From: Dietzia natronolimnaea
GTDB taxonomy: Bacteria > Actinomycetota > Actinomycetes > Mycobacteriales > Mycobacteriaceae
Direction of reading: 5' to 3'
NCBI RefSeq assembly: GCF_002289575.1
Contig: NZ_NTGA01000029.1
Coordinates: 1 to 50,473, forward strand
DNA length: 50,473 nt
A program made the translations under genes and the position numbers. Of the stretch, positions 8,305 through 16,980 are shown in pieces. The stretch's first letter is position 1. Each line of letters begins with the position of its first letter. A model generated the notes under the pieces. The model was given only the letters and a program-made list of their open reading frames with translations, searched no databases and had not been told where the DNA came from.

Positions 8305-9434
8305 GAGTCGGCCCGCCCGAGGTCGGACATCCACTCGTGGCGGTCGTGTCGATCGCCGTGGTGGAGCGACGACAGCTCAGCGCGCATGAGTGATGCGACA
8401 GACCGGGAGCCAGGAGGAGGGGTCTCGATCAGTAGATCCTCGCCGACCAGCCCGGCGACGGGAGTGATGACCGCGGCGGTGCCGACGGCGAAGACCTCTC
8501 TCAGTTCACCACTGGCGGCGGCGGCGCGCCATTCCTCTACGCTGATCGGCCGCTCGATCGCGCGGTATCCCATGTCCCGCGCGAGGCACAGGACGCTGTC
8601 GCGGGTCACACCCGCGAGAATCGCTCCGCTCAGAGGAGGCGTCACAAGTGTCCGATCGGCAAAGACGAAGAAGATGTTCATGTTACCGGCTTCCTCAACC
8701 CACGTCCGGGTGCTCGCATCGGTGAAGAGAACCTGAGCGCATCCGTTGGCCCGCGCCTGGTGCAGCGCGGGCAGTGATGCCGCGTAGTTGCCGCCGCACT
8801 TGGCCTCTCCCGTTCCGCCGGGTCCAGCCCGTGAGTAGTCACGCGACAGCCACAACCTGATGCCGTTGTCCGCGTCGGCGAAGTAGGGACCGGCCGGGGA
8901 GGCGATCACTCCGTACGTCGCCTCGCGCGACGGACGAACTCCGAGAAAGGCCTCGGTGGCGATGAGGAACGGCCGCACATACAAGCTCGCGCCCCTCTGG
9001 TGCGGGACCCATCCGGCGTCGGCTCGCGCCAGTTGCCGAATCGACTCGATGAACAGGCTCTCCGGCAGTTCCGGCATCGCGAGGCGAGCTGCCGACGACG
9101 CGAATCGGCGCGCATGAGCATGTGCGCGGAACGCCCGCAGGTGACCGTCGGCGTGGCGATACACTTTGAGCCCTTCGAAAACACCCTGGCCATAGTGGAG
9201 GACCGCTGATCCCGGATTCAGCGACAGCGGACCGAACGGCACCACGCGCGCGTCGCGCCATCCGCCTGTCTCGCAGTAGTCGATGAGGACCATGTGGTCG
9301 GTGAAGTGGCGCCCGAACTCCGGATCGCCCAGGGCGCGTGAGAGTCGTCCGTCCCCCGGTGGTCTGGTGCTCTGTCGGACGATGAAGGCGTCACCGGCTC
9401 TCTCGGCGTGGCCCAGCGGGGCGTCTGTGGTCAT
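8301..9434 (-). CDS. Branched-chain-type aminotransferase (class IV)
   Basis: Class IV PLP aminotransferases interconvert branched-chain amino acids and 2-oxo acids. The 377-residue protein shows DARVVPFGPLSLNP, LHYGQGVFEGLKVYR, YVRPFLIATE, the PLP lysine at about residue 212 (EAKCGGNYAASL), EEAGNMNIFFVF, TPPLSGAILAGVTRDS and EVFAVGTAAVITPV. These are the IlvE type II motifs. AAGGAG lies 7 bases before the ATG. It is the first gene of a four-gene coupled operon. In M. tuberculosis the housekeeping ilvE lies upstream of lipB, so this copy may be a specialised paralogue; that is inference. Confidence 0.9.
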   Translation of the reverse strand: MTTDAPLGHAERAGDAFIVRQSTRPPGDGRLSRALGDPEFGRHFTDHMVLIDYCETGGWRDARVVPFGPLSLNPGSAVLHYGQGVFEGLKVYRHADGHLRAFRAHAHARRFASSAARLAMPELPESLFIESIRQLARADAGWVPHQRGASLYVRPFLIATEAFLGVRPSREATYGVIASPAGPYFADADNGIRLWLSRDYSRAGPGGTGEAKCGGNYAASLPALHQARANGCAQVLFTDASTRTWVEEAGNMNIFFVFADRTLVTPPLSGAILAGVTRDSVLCLARDMGYRAIERPISVEEWRAAAASGELREVFAVGTAAVITPVAGLVGEDLLIETPPPGSRSVASLMRAELSSLHHGDRHDRHEWMSDLGRADS

Positions 9435-9609
9435 CAGCGAGCTCCTTCTTCACGACCCGACGCTCTTGAGTGAACCCCGTGCGCCGTACGGCGTCGCCAT
9501 CCAATCCGGCACGGCTGGACTGGTCCACGCTCCTCACGACCACCCGGGGAGTCCACCCGGTGCGAGGTGGCAGTGGCCAGATGCCCCGCGATCAGGACAG
9601 CATGGCGTC
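9435..9609. promoter_or_regulatory. Divergent promoter region with two short palindromes
   Basis: This 175-base gap separates the minus-strand aminotransferase operon from the plus-strand SCO6745-family gene. It holds a perfect 12-base palindrome CGCCGTACGGCG (9482-9493) and an interrupted one, TGGAC-TG-GTCCA (9516-9527). Either could be an operator for the MocR-type protein. No convincing -35/-10 pair was assigned. Confidence 0.35.
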
Positions 9610-10473
9610 ATGTCCCCCACCGACAGGGTCCACAGCGGCGAACAACGACTGTGGCGTGCCTACGAGCCCATCCACGCGATCTGCTACTTCCACCCGCAGT
9701 TCGCTTCGACCATGAGCGAAACCGGGTTGACAGGGTGGTGGAACGGCTACTTCGCGGGACGCGCCGCCCCTCTGGGGCCGACGCCACCGCAGGTCGTGAC
9801 CTCCCTGTTCTACGGGTTCTCACCCGCGATGGTCGCCCGCGCGGTCCCCAAGATCTGGACCCGGATCACTCCCGAGGCCGCCATCGAGGCACGGCTCGAT
9901 GCCGCTGAGAGGGTTCTGGCCGAGCACGCCGACGCCGGTTCACGCGACGAGTTGCGCCGCGTGACGGACGACCTCGAACGCGTCATCGACACCCTGTCCT
10001 TCGACGGGCGGGCCCTCGCGAGCGCCTGGTACTCGGTCCCGCGACCGACGTCGGTGCTACAGCGCCTCTGGTTGGCCGCCACGGTCCTGCGCGAGCACCG
10101 CGGCGACGGCCACGTCATCGCCGCCACCGCCACCGGCTTCACGGGGCTGGAGGCGGCCATGACCCACATCGCCACGGGGCAGGTGAGCCGCCGCGTCATC
10201 CAGGAGAACCGCGGCTGGACCGACGCGCAGTGGGAGTCGGCGCGGCGCGCGCTCCTCGACCGCGGAATCCTCTCGGACGAGCAGACGCTCACCCCTCGAG
10301 GCACTGCGCTGCGCGACCGGATCGAAGACCTCACCGACCAGCTCGCCGCATCGTCGGTGCTGCTGTCGGACACCTCCGGCGGAGCCATCGACGTCCTGAC
10401 CTCACTGGCCCGGGCGCTGGTCGATCGCGGGGCGGTCCCCGCCTCCAACCCCATCGGCGTTCCCCGCCCGTGA
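9610..10473 (+). CDS. SCO6745 family protein
   Basis: The 287-residue product matches the actinobacterial SCO6745 family of unknown function: the N-terminal IHAICYFHPQF region, LTGWWNGYFAGRAAPLG, FYGFSPAMVARAVP, and a C-terminal winged-helix-like part (NRGWTDAQWESARRALLDRG, LTPRGTALRDRIE). It is divergent from the aminotransferase operon and followed by an intrinsic terminator. The C-terminal segment suggests nucleic-acid or MarR-like architecture, but function is unknown. Confidence 0.85.
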   Translation: MSPTDRVHSGEQRLWRAYEPIHAICYFHPQFASTMSETGLTGWWNGYFAGRAAPLGPTPPQVVTSLFYGFSPAMVARAVPKIWTRITPEAAIEARLDAAERVLAEHADAGSRDELRRVTDDLERVIDTLSFDGRALASAWYSVPRPTSVLQRLWLAATVLREHRGDGHVIAATATGFTGLEAAMTHIATGQVSRRVIQENRGWTDAQWESARRALLDRGILSDEQTLTPRGTALRDRIEDLTDQLAASSVLLSDTSGGAIDVLTSLARALVDRGAVPASNPIGVPRP

Positions 10474-10479
10474 CAGTCG

Positions 10480-10498
10480 ACGCCACCGCGGCGTTTTT
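10480..10498 (+). terminator. Intrinsic terminator after the SCO6745 gene
   Basis: ACGCC and GGCGT form a 5-bp stem with a 5-base loop, followed directly by a run of T residues (10494-10498), 6 bases after the stop codon. It is the only hairpin in the window with a clear T tract. Confidence 0.6.
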
Positions 10499-10653
10499 GC
10501 ACTTCAGGGCATGTGAAGCACGTCCTTTTCGGGCGTCGGATCCAGCAGGTCGGAAATCGTCCAAACGACCCGGCCCCCGAGGCCGCGGCGTTTACGGTTG
10601 ACCTGAGGACGGTGGAACGCCGTGCGGCGGGGACGAGAAGGGGGCGGGAGCTC

Positions 10654-11064
10654 GTGGACGCAGACGACGTGGACTTCCGGAGTGCGTCCCCGAGGGCCAG
10701 GCCGCTCAAAGTGGTCGCGGCCGCCCTCGACCCGGACCACGAGCCGGGGGCCGACCCGGAGGGCGAGAGTTACCCGGTCCTTCTCAAACTGTCGCGCGTG
10801 CTGGACCCCGAGGAGGCGAGGTTGCTCCTCGAACGCAATCCCTTCCTCCACGCCAGCGCGGGTTCGCGCAAGCTCGTGGCCATGGACACCTCGGTGGAGA
10901 CGCTGCGGGAGCAGAAAGACCGCCTCCAACTCCTCCTCGCCGAGGTCGAGGCGGACGCTCTCGCCGAGCAGGCGCGGCGCCGCTCGGAAGAACACCGCGC
11001 CGCCGAACAGCGGGTGGCCGAGCTCCGGCGCCGCAACGACGTGCTCGGCGAGATCGAGTGGTGA
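10654..11064 (+). CDS. Hypothetical protein with C-terminal coiled coil
   Basis: No family is recognised. With the GTG start at 10654 the product has 136 residues; in-frame starts at 10612 and 10513 are possible. A first part (YPVLLKLSRVLDPEEARLLLE, LHASAGSRKLVAMDTSVETL) is followed by about 55 residues of charged heptad-like sequence rich in E, R, A and L, likely a coiled coil. It is on the same strand as, and 45 bases before, a DUF1206 membrane protein gene, so it may be in an operon with it. Confidence 0.6.
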   Translation: MDADDVDFRSASPRARPLKVVAAALDPDHEPGADPEGESYPVLLKLSRVLDPEEARLLLERNPFLHASAGSRKLVAMDTSVETLREQKDRLQLLLAEVEADALAEQARRRSEEHRAAEQRVAELRRRNDVLGEIEW

Positions 11065-11109
11065 GCCGCTGAGGTCGTGGTGTGCCCGCTCTCGTGGGAG
11101 AGTGCTGGA

Positions 11110-11919
11110 ATGAAGACCCCCCGCCCGCCCCGCTCCGTGGGAGGCGCCGCCCGATCGGCCGTCGACCATCCCGCGCTCGAGTGGCTGGCCCGTGCCGGCT
11201 TCGTCATGAACGGGATCCTCCACCTGCTCGTCGGGTGGATCGCCATCCGGATCGCGACGGGATCGGGCGGCGAGGAGGCGTCCCACTCGGGCGCCCTCGC
11301 CGAGATCGCGTCGGCGCCGGGTGGCCAGGCGCTGCTCTGGGCCGGCGCGGTCGGCTTCCTCGCCCTGGGCCTGTGGCAGGTGATCGAGATGATACTGGGG
11401 TCCGAGGAGGCGTCGGACAGGGCCAAAGCGGGGGCCAAGGCCGCGGTCTACCTGGCCCTCGGGGTCACGACGGCCCGATTCGCCTCGGGAGAGTCCGATT
11501 CGGACTCCGAGTCCGCGTCCGGCACCACCGCCGGACTGCTGGGCTCCGGGGCGGGCAAGGTCGCGCTCGTCGTGGTGGGCCTCGTGATCATCGGTGTCGG
11601 CGTGCATCACGTCTACACGGGTGTCACCAAGAAGTTCGTCGAGGAGCTCGAACGCACGGGCGGCGGCACCGTGGGGCGGGCCGTCGTCGTCTCCGGACAA
11701 CTCGGTTACATCGCCAAGGGTGCCGCCCTGGCCATCCTCGGCGGCCTGGTCATCGCGGCGGTCGCGACAGCGGATCCCGAGAAGGCGGGTGGCCTGGACG
11801 CCGCGCTGCGGACGGTCGGCGCACAGCCGTTCGGGCAGATCCTGCTCATCGCGACCGGAGTGGGGATCGCGCTCTACGGTGTCTACTCGATCGCACGGGC
11901 CAGGTACTCCCGGATGTGA
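11110..11919 (+). CDS. DUF1206 multi-pass membrane protein
   Basis: This 269-residue protein has three repeats of a two-helix membrane unit typical of DUF1206: LARAGFVMNGILHLLVGWIA, then GKVALVVVGLVIIGVGVHHV and GYIAKGAALAILGGLVIAA, each followed by a second hydrophobic helix. A serine/aspartate/glutamate-rich loop lies at about residues 137-148. GGGAG lies upstream of the ATG at 11110. Function is unknown. It is convergent with the lipoprotein gene that ends at 11935. Confidence 0.88.
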   Translation: MKTPRPPRSVGGAARSAVDHPALEWLARAGFVMNGILHLLVGWIAIRIATGSGGEEASHSGALAEIASAPGGQALLWAGAVGFLALGLWQVIEMILGSEEASDRAKAGAKAAVYLALGVTTARFASGESDSDSESASGTTAGLLGSGAGKVALVVVGLVIIGVGVHHVYTGVTKKFVEELERTGGGTVGRAVVVSGQLGYIAKGAALAILGGLVIAAVATADPEKAGGLDAALRTVGAQPFGQILLIATGVGIALYGVYSIARARYSRM

Positions 11920-11934
11920 GACGCCGCCGGGCCG

Positions 11935-12462
11935 TCAGCCGAGCTTGGGGAAATTCTGGGGGCAGTAGGTCCCCACGGCGGCGCCTAGGAAGAAGCCCTG
12001 CTGCTCCGGCCCGAGTCGCCCGTACTCACCCAACCACGCCGACACCTCGTCCATCTGCTGACCCCCGTCGAAGCGGCCGCATGCCTCCGCCGCGGTGGCC
12101 ACCGGATCCACGCCCTCGGGCAACACCACGTCCTGCCTCTGCAGCAACGCGGCGAAGTCGCCGCCACCGGGCGCGACGGGCGCGGGCTGGGCCGCCGGGG
12201 GTTCGTCCGGTCGGGGCTCCGGTTCGGGTTCACCCGGCAGCGGCTCCGGCCGCGGCTCGGGCGGCGGCGGAGGTGTCACCGGCCCGGTGGGCCTCTCCGG
12301 TCGCTCCTCGGCGAACGGGGTACTCGAGGCGGGCGTCGTGGTGGTCTCCGTGGCCACCTCCGGAGCCTCTCCTTCCACGGTCGCCCCGCCACACCCCGCC
12401 AATGCCACGGCGAGCACGACGGCACCGACACCGGACGCTGCTGTCAGGATGCGTGAACTCAT
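11935..12462 (-). CDS. Secreted lipoprotein with DUF732-like C-terminal domain
   Basis: The product (175 residues from 12462) has a signal peptide ending in a lipobox (AVALAGCGG), so it should be lipid-anchored outside the membrane. A proline/glutamate/arginine-rich linker at about residues 55-95 is followed by a small domain with two cysteines (EACGRF and GTYCPQNFP) in DUF732 style, probably disulfide-bonded. The ATG at 12462 is preferred over that at 12471 because TACCAT lies 7 bases before it. It sits 15 bases downstream of the EEP-family gene on the same strand. Confidence 0.82.
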   Translation of the reverse strand: MSSRILTAASGVGAVVLAVALAGCGGATVEGEAPEVATETTTTPASSTPFAEERPERPTGPVTPPPPPEPRPEPLPGEPEPEPRPDEPPAAQPAPVAPGGGDFAALLQRQDVVLPEGVDPVATAAEACGRFDGGQQMDEVSAWLGEYGRLGPEQQGFFLGAAVGTYCPQNFPKLG

Positions 12463-12469
12463 GGTGCGC

Positions 12470-12475
12470 ATGGTA
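12470..12475 (-). promoter_or_regulatory. Candidate -10 box of the lipoprotein gene (leaderless)
   Basis: Minus-strand TACCAT followed by 7 bases and ATG at 12462. It overlaps the alternative start codon at 12471. Confidence 0.4.
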
Positions 12476-12477
12476 GG

Positions 12478-13440
12478 TCAACGAACCCGGTCCGCGGGAA
12501 GTCGCACCGTCGCCAGCACGCCCAGGTGATCGCTCGCGCGCACCCGCACGGCGCTGGTCTCCCCCACCGCCTGGGCTCCCCGGGCGAGAACGTGGTCGAT
12601 GCCGATGAGGGGTGGGACACTCCTGTCGGCGGGCCAGGTGCGCACCCACCCGTCGCCGCCGCCGGAGACCGAATCGGTGTACCCGAGCCCGCGGAGTCCG
12701 CGGAACCGGGCGTGGTCCCAGGTGGCGTTGAAATCGCCGCCCACCACCACGGGGGCCGGACCGGGCAGCCCGCCGAGGAACCAGCGAAGTCTATCCGCCT
12801 CCTCGACCGCGGCCGGGCCGTCGAACACCGGCGCGACGGGATGGGCGACCACCACCGTCACAGGGCCCCCGGGGCCGGCCATGCCGGTGCGAAGGACCCC
12901 CAGACTGAAACCGGGCACCCGCTCGGGTGGCGACAGCGGATACCGGGACCAGGCCGCGACCCCGGCCGCGTGCGGCGCGGCGTCAGAGGCCTCGTACGCG
13001 AGCACCTCCTCGAGGCCCGCGGCACGGAGTCGCTCGAGCGCCTCCGGGGTGACCTCCACCGCCAGCAGGAGGTCGACCCCGCCGTCGCGGACGGCGCGGA
13101 CCACGTCGACGGGATCGGCTCCTCCGAACTGCAGGTTCTGCACCAGCACCCTGAGGTCGATCCCGTCGTCGTCGTACCCGCGGGCGGGTGACACCAGCGG
13201 ACCGTACTGGACCACACCCACGCCGACCAGCGCCACGGCCATGACCGTCAGCACCACCGAACGGGCACGGAGGGCCGCGAGCACGGCGACCAGGGAGAAC
13301 GCCCACGCCCCCAGGGCGAACGTCGCGAGAACCAGGACCGCGGGGATCTCGGAGGTCGAGTGATGCAGAGCGATCCCCGCCACGGCCACGAGCCCGGCCA
13401 GCACGGCCGTCGCGCGGGCGACCGGGCGGGGCCGGTTCAC
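12478..13440 (-). CDS. Endonuclease/exonuclease/phosphatase (EEP) family membrane protein
   Basis: This 320-residue protein has three N-terminal membrane segments (to about residue 85) and then an EEP domain facing outside or the cytoplasm. Catalytic-type motifs are present: VQNLQFG, LLLAVEVTPE, VVGGDFNATWDHARF, IGIDHVLARG and the final ASDHLGV. EEP enzymes cleave phosphodiesters in nucleic acids or phospholipids; the substrate is not evident. It starts with GTG and overlaps the stop of the preceding gene by 4 bases (GTGA), so the two are translationally coupled. Confidence 0.88.
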   Translation of the reverse strand: MNRPRPVARATAVLAGLVAVAGIALHHSTSEIPAVLVLATFALGAWAFSLVAVLAALRARSVVLTVMAVALVGVGVVQYGPLVSPARGYDDDGIDLRVLVQNLQFGGADPVDVVRAVRDGGVDLLLAVEVTPEALERLRAAGLEEVLAYEASDAAPHAAGVAAWSRYPLSPPERVPGFSLGVLRTGMAGPGGPVTVVVAHPVAPVFDGPAAVEEADRLRWFLGGLPGPAPVVVGGDFNATWDHARFRGLRGLGYTDSVSGGGDGWVRTWPADRSVPPLIGIDHVLARGAQAVGETSAVRVRASDHLGVLATVRLPADRVR

Positions 13441-13796
13441 CGCAGGAACTTGCGCAGGTCCCCCAGTGCCGCGATCACCCGGTCGAGGTCGTCACCGTTG
13501 CGGACCATCGACCGGACGGTCTCCGCCACCGACGCGATCGACGGCGAGGACGACGGCCCGGAGTCGGGCGCGACAGGCCCGCCGACCAGCGCGCCCGAGG
13601 CCGCGCGGGCCGCCCCCGACCGACGCAGATCCGGACCGAGCTCCACCTCGAAGCGGTCGCCCATGTCATCGGACCCCAGACAGCGCACGCGCTCGTCGGC
13701 GGGGACCCCGGCCGCCCGGACCGCGTCGACGAACTCGTACAGCTCGCCGTAGGTGACCCCGTCGAGGGTGAGGGTGAGGTTCATCTTCACAGCCAT
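13437..13796 (-). CDS. Small hypothetical protein, coupled to the EEP gene
   Basis: No family is recognised. The 119-residue product has a ferredoxin-like N-terminal stretch (MNLTLTLDGVTYGELYEFVDAV), a low-complexity Ser/Pro/Gly region at about residues 65-85 and a C-terminal helical segment (LDRVIAALGDLRKFLR). The ATG at 13796 lies 6 bases after a TACCCT box, and no ribosome binding site is seen. It is the first gene of a minus-strand operon with the EEP protein and the lipoprotein. Confidence 0.7.
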   Translation of the reverse strand: MAVKMNLTLTLDGVTYGELYEFVDAVRAAGVPADERVRCLGSDDMGDRFEVELGPDLRRSGAARAASGALVGGPVAPDSGPSSSPSIASVAETVRSMVRNGDDLDRVIAALGDLRKFLR

Positions 13797-13802
13797 GGCC
13801 CC

Positions 13803-13808
13803 AGGGTA
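13803..13808 (-). promoter_or_regulatory. Candidate -10 box for the 13796 gene (leaderless)
   Basis: TACCCT followed by 6 bases and ATG. The 17-base stretch GATACCCTGGGGCCATG is identical to that at the SURF1 start (30548-30564, plus strand). Confidence 0.5.
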
Positions 13809-13865
13809 TCGGCGCGTCACCGGCCGGCGCATCGGTGACAACCCTGGTTCGATCCCTCGGACGCC

Positions 13866-16800
13866 TCAGTTCTCACCCCAGAAGACGCGGTCCACCGCCT
13901 TGCGGCCGTGGCGGGTGACCCGGCGGTACTGGTTGAGGAACTCCGCGCCGTCGGACGACCCCGAACAGATGCTGGCGACGGCGGCGAGAACCTTGCCCTG
14001 ACCGGGGAGTTGGTCGACGGCCTTGCCGCGCGCCAGCACCAGCGCGTTACGGGCACGGGCGGCCATGAGCCACGACTGGACCAGGGCCTCGCGCTCGCTC
14101 TCCGAGACCAGCCCGGCGGCGGCCGCGGCCTCGAGCGCCTCCAGGGTCGAGGTGGTGTGCAGGCCGGGCACCCGAGCCGCGTGTTGCATGGTCAGTAGCT
14201 GGGCCGACCACTCGACGTCCGCCAGTCCACCGCGTCCGAGTTTGGTGTGGGTGGCCGGGTCGGCACCGCGGGGCAGCCGCTCGGTGTCTATCCGCGCCTT
14301 CATCCGCCGGATCTCCTGCACCACCTTCGGCGGCACTCCGTCCGCCGGGTAGCGGAACTCGTCGATCATGTGCAGGAAGTCAAGACCCAGGTCGCGGTCC
14401 CCCGCCGCGAACGCCGCCCTGAGCAGGGCCTGCAGCTCCCACGTCTCAGCCCACTTGGAGTAGTAGGCGCGGTAGGACGCGAGGGTCCGGACCAGTGGCC
14501 CGTTGCGGCCCTCCGGGCGCAGGTCGGCGTCGAGGTCGAGCGGGGGATCCGACGACGGCGACGAGAGCAACCGTCCCACCTGCTCGGCCACCTGCACCGC
14601 CCACCGGACGGCCTCGTCCTCCTCCACGCCCTCCACCGGGTCGCACACGATCATCACGTCCGCGTCGGACCCGTAGGACAGTTCGTCCCCGCCGAGGCGT
14701 CCCATCCCGATGTACGCGAGCCGGGCCGGCGGTGCCTGTCCCTCGGGGGACAGGTCCCTGATCACCGATGCCAGCGAGGCCTCGAGCACCGCCCGCCACA
14801 CCGCGGACAGACGCTTGCCCACCTCCGGCACGGAGATCAATCCCAGGACGTCGGCGGCCCCGATCCGGGCCAACTCGGCTCGGCGCAGCGACCTCGCCGC
14901 GGCGATGACCTTCTCCGGGGTGCGGTGGCGGGACGCCGAGGCGGACAGCGCGGAGGCGATGTCGGAGACCTTGGACGCCACGAGCACGGGCCCCTCGGCC
15001 CCGTCGGTCAGGTCGGGGATGACCTCGGGGTTCCGCAGGAGGAGCTCGGAGACGAAGACCGAGGTGCCCAGCACCGTCACCAAACGGCGCGCCACGATGC
15101 TGTCGTCCCGCAGGACGCGCAGGAACCAGGTGATGTTCTGGTGCTCCTCGCACAGCTTCCGGTAGGCCAGGAGCCCGGCGTCCGGGTCCGGGGTGTCGGC
15201 GAGCCACTCCATGAACGCGGGCAGCAGCAGCGCCTGGATCCGGCCCCGCCGGTTGTTCTGACCGGCGAGGGCCCGGAGGTGTCCGAGCGCGTGACGGGGT
15301 GCGCCGAACCCGAGTGCCGCCAGCTGCCGCTCCATCGCCTCGGAGCTCAGGGACAGTGCCTCGGCGTCGTAGGCGGCGATCGAGTCCAGCAGAGGGCGGT
15401 AGAAGAGCTTGGAGTGCAATCTGCGCACCCGGCTCCGGACCTGGCGCAGCTGCTCGAGCAACACCTCGGAGGCATCGTGCCTGCTGCTCGGCCGGATGTG
15501 GGCGGCCCTGGCGAGCCAGCGGTAGGCCTCCCGGTCGCCGTCCTCGGGGAGCAGGTGGGTGCGCTTGTAGCGCTGGAGCTGGAGCCGGTGTTCGAGCAGG
15601 CGCAGGAACTCGTAGGCGGCCACGAGGTTGGAGCCGTCCTCGCGGGCGATGTACCCGCCCGCCCGGAGCGCGCCGAGTGCGTCCACCGTGCTGGCGACGC
15701 GGAGTTCCTCGTCGGTACGACCGTGCACCAGCTGGAGGAGCTGGACGGCGAACTCGACGTCCCGCAGACCTCCCCGGCCGAGCTTGAGTTCGCGTTCGCG
15801 GAGCGCCTCGGGGACGTTCTCCTCCACGCGTCGACGCATGGCCTGGACGTCCTGGACGAAATCGTCCCGTTCGGAGGCCGTCCACACCAGCGGGTGCACG
15901 GTCTCGAAGTACTCGGTGGCCAGGGCCAGGTCGCCGGTCATCGGGCGGGCCTTGAGCTGCGCCTGGAACTCCCACGTCTTGGCCCACCGCTTGTAGTAGG
16001 CCGCGTGGGACTCCAGGGTCCGCACCAGCTCGCCGGACTTGCCCTCCGGCCGCAGGGCGGCGTCCACCTCGAAGAAGGCCATCGAACCGATACGCATCAT
16101 CTCCCCGGCCACCCGTCCGGTCTTGGCGTCCGCGGGTTCGGAGACGAAGATGATGTCGACGTCGGAGATGTAGTTGAGCTCGCGGGCCCCTCCCTTGCCC
16201 ATGGCCACCACCCCGAGCCGACCGGGCATGGGCGAGTCCGGGTACACCGTGGCGACGGCCACGGCGAGGGCGGCGGTCAGCGCCGAGTCCGCGAGATCGG
16301 CCAGACGGCGGCCCACCTCGGCGAACGGCAACACCGGCTCGTCCTCGACCGTGGACGCCACGTCGTGGGCGGCCAGCAGCGCCACATGGTCCCGGTAGGC
16401 CGACCGGAGCACGTTCACGGCCGCGCCACCGGTGACCCCCGCGCGGTAGGTTCCCACGCTGCGGAGGTCAGCGGACTGGGACGGCGTCGGGGCGCCGTCG
16501 ACGGGCTCCTCGGGGAGCGCGTCGACCGCTCCCAGCATGTCCGCCAGGACGTCCTCCCGGGACGGCAGTGGCGAACGGAGTAATGCCCAGCGGGTGGGCT
16601 CCGCGACCAGATGGTCCCCCAGTGCGCTGGACGATCCGAGCAGTCCCAGCAGGCGTCCGCGCAACGGGAGGTCTGACCGCAGCGCCGAGTCCAGCCCCGC
16701 CACGCCGGTGTCGCCGCCCCCGCCCGGAGCGGGTCCCCCACCCGACGATTCGGCGGCCAGGGCTTCCCGCAGCCGGACGAGCGTCCCCAGGGCGAGGTCC

Positions 16801-16949
16801 GGGTCGGGAGCGCGCGAGAGTGCCCACATCAGCGGTGTCGCGTCCTCGTCGGTCCACCCCAGGTAGGTCAACCAGTCCCCGGCGCGCGGGTCGAGCAGTC
16901 CGAGCCTGCCCGGGCTGGGCACCCTGGATCGCGCGGAATCCATGGTCAC
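13866..16949 (-). CDS. glnE: Bifunctional glutamine synthetase adenylyltransferase/deadenylase GlnE
   Basis: GlnE adds and removes AMP on the glutamine synthetase tyrosine in response to nitrogen status. The 1027-residue protein has the expected duplicated nucleotidyltransferase layout: an N-terminal deadenylase domain with [17 protein letters not shown] at about residues 250-266 and a C-terminal adenylyltransferase domain with [19 protein letters not shown] at about residue 745. Each is followed by a helical GlnD-like region ([18 protein letters not shown] and [17 protein letters not shown]). The start is GTG at 16949, 31 bases after glnA2, with which it probably forms an operon. The target GlnA1 is encoded at 3399-4832. 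Confidence 0.97.
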   Translation of the reverse strand: MTMDSARSRVPSPGRLGLLDPRAGDWLTYLGWTDEDATPLMWALSRAPDPDLALGTLVRLREALAAESSGGGPAPGGGGDTGVAGLDSALRSDLPLRGRLLGLLGSSSALGDHLVAEPTRWALLRSPLPSREDVLADMLGAVDALPEEPVDGAPTPSQSADLRSVGTYRAGVTGGAAVNVLRSAYRDHVALLAAHDVASTVEDEPVLPFAEVGRRLADLADSALTAALAVAVATVYPDSPMPGRLGVVAMGKGGARELNYISDVDIIFVSEPADAKTGRVAGEMMRIGSMAFFEVDAALRPEGKSGELVRTLESHAAYYKRWAKTWEFQAQLKARPMTGDLALATEYFETVHPLVWTASERDDFVQDVQAMRRRVEENVPEALRERELKLGRGGLRDVEFAVQLLQLVHGRTDEELRVASTVDALGALRAGGYIAREDGSNLVAAYEFLRLLEHRLQLQRYKRTHLLPEDGDREAYRWLARAAHIRPSSRHDASEVLLEQLRQVRSRVRRLHSKLFYRPLLDSIAAYDAEALSLSSEAMERQLAALGFGAPRHALGHLRALAGQNNRRGRIQALLLPAFMEWLADTPDPDAGLLAYRKLCEEHQNITWFLRVLRDDSIVARRLVTVLGTSVFVSELLLRNPEVIPDLTDGAEGPVLVASKVSDIASALSASASRHRTPEKVIAAARSLRRAELARIGAADVLGLISVPEVGKRLSAVWRAVLEASLASVIRDLSPEGQAPPARLAYIGMGRLGGDELSYGSDADVMIVCDPVEGVEEDEAVRWAVQVAEQVGRLLSSPSSDPPLDLDADLRPEGRNGPLVRTLASYRAYYSKWAETWELQALLRAAFAAGDRDLGLDFLHMIDEFRYPADGVPPKVVQEIRRMKARIDTERLPRGADPATHTKLGRGGLADVEWSAQLLTMQHAARVPGLHTTSTLEALEAAAAAGLVSESEREALVQSWLMAARARNALVLARGKAVDQLPGQGKVLAAVASICSGSSDGAEFLNQYRRVTRHGRKAVDRVFWGEN

Positions 16950-16980
16950 CGAGACCGTCCGATCACAGCGCGGAGTGGTT

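Noticed and set aside
4930-13796. Accessory block as a prophage or genomic island
   Set aside because: No integrase, transposase, phage gene, tRNA boundary or flanking direct repeat was found; only gene content and comparison with M. tuberculosis order set it apart.
14247-16583. Very long open frame on the plus strand opposite glnE
   Set aside because: It is a GC-rich antisense shadow: the translation is low-complexity (R, G, P, V, H, D) with no domain, while the minus strand is a clear full-length GlnE.
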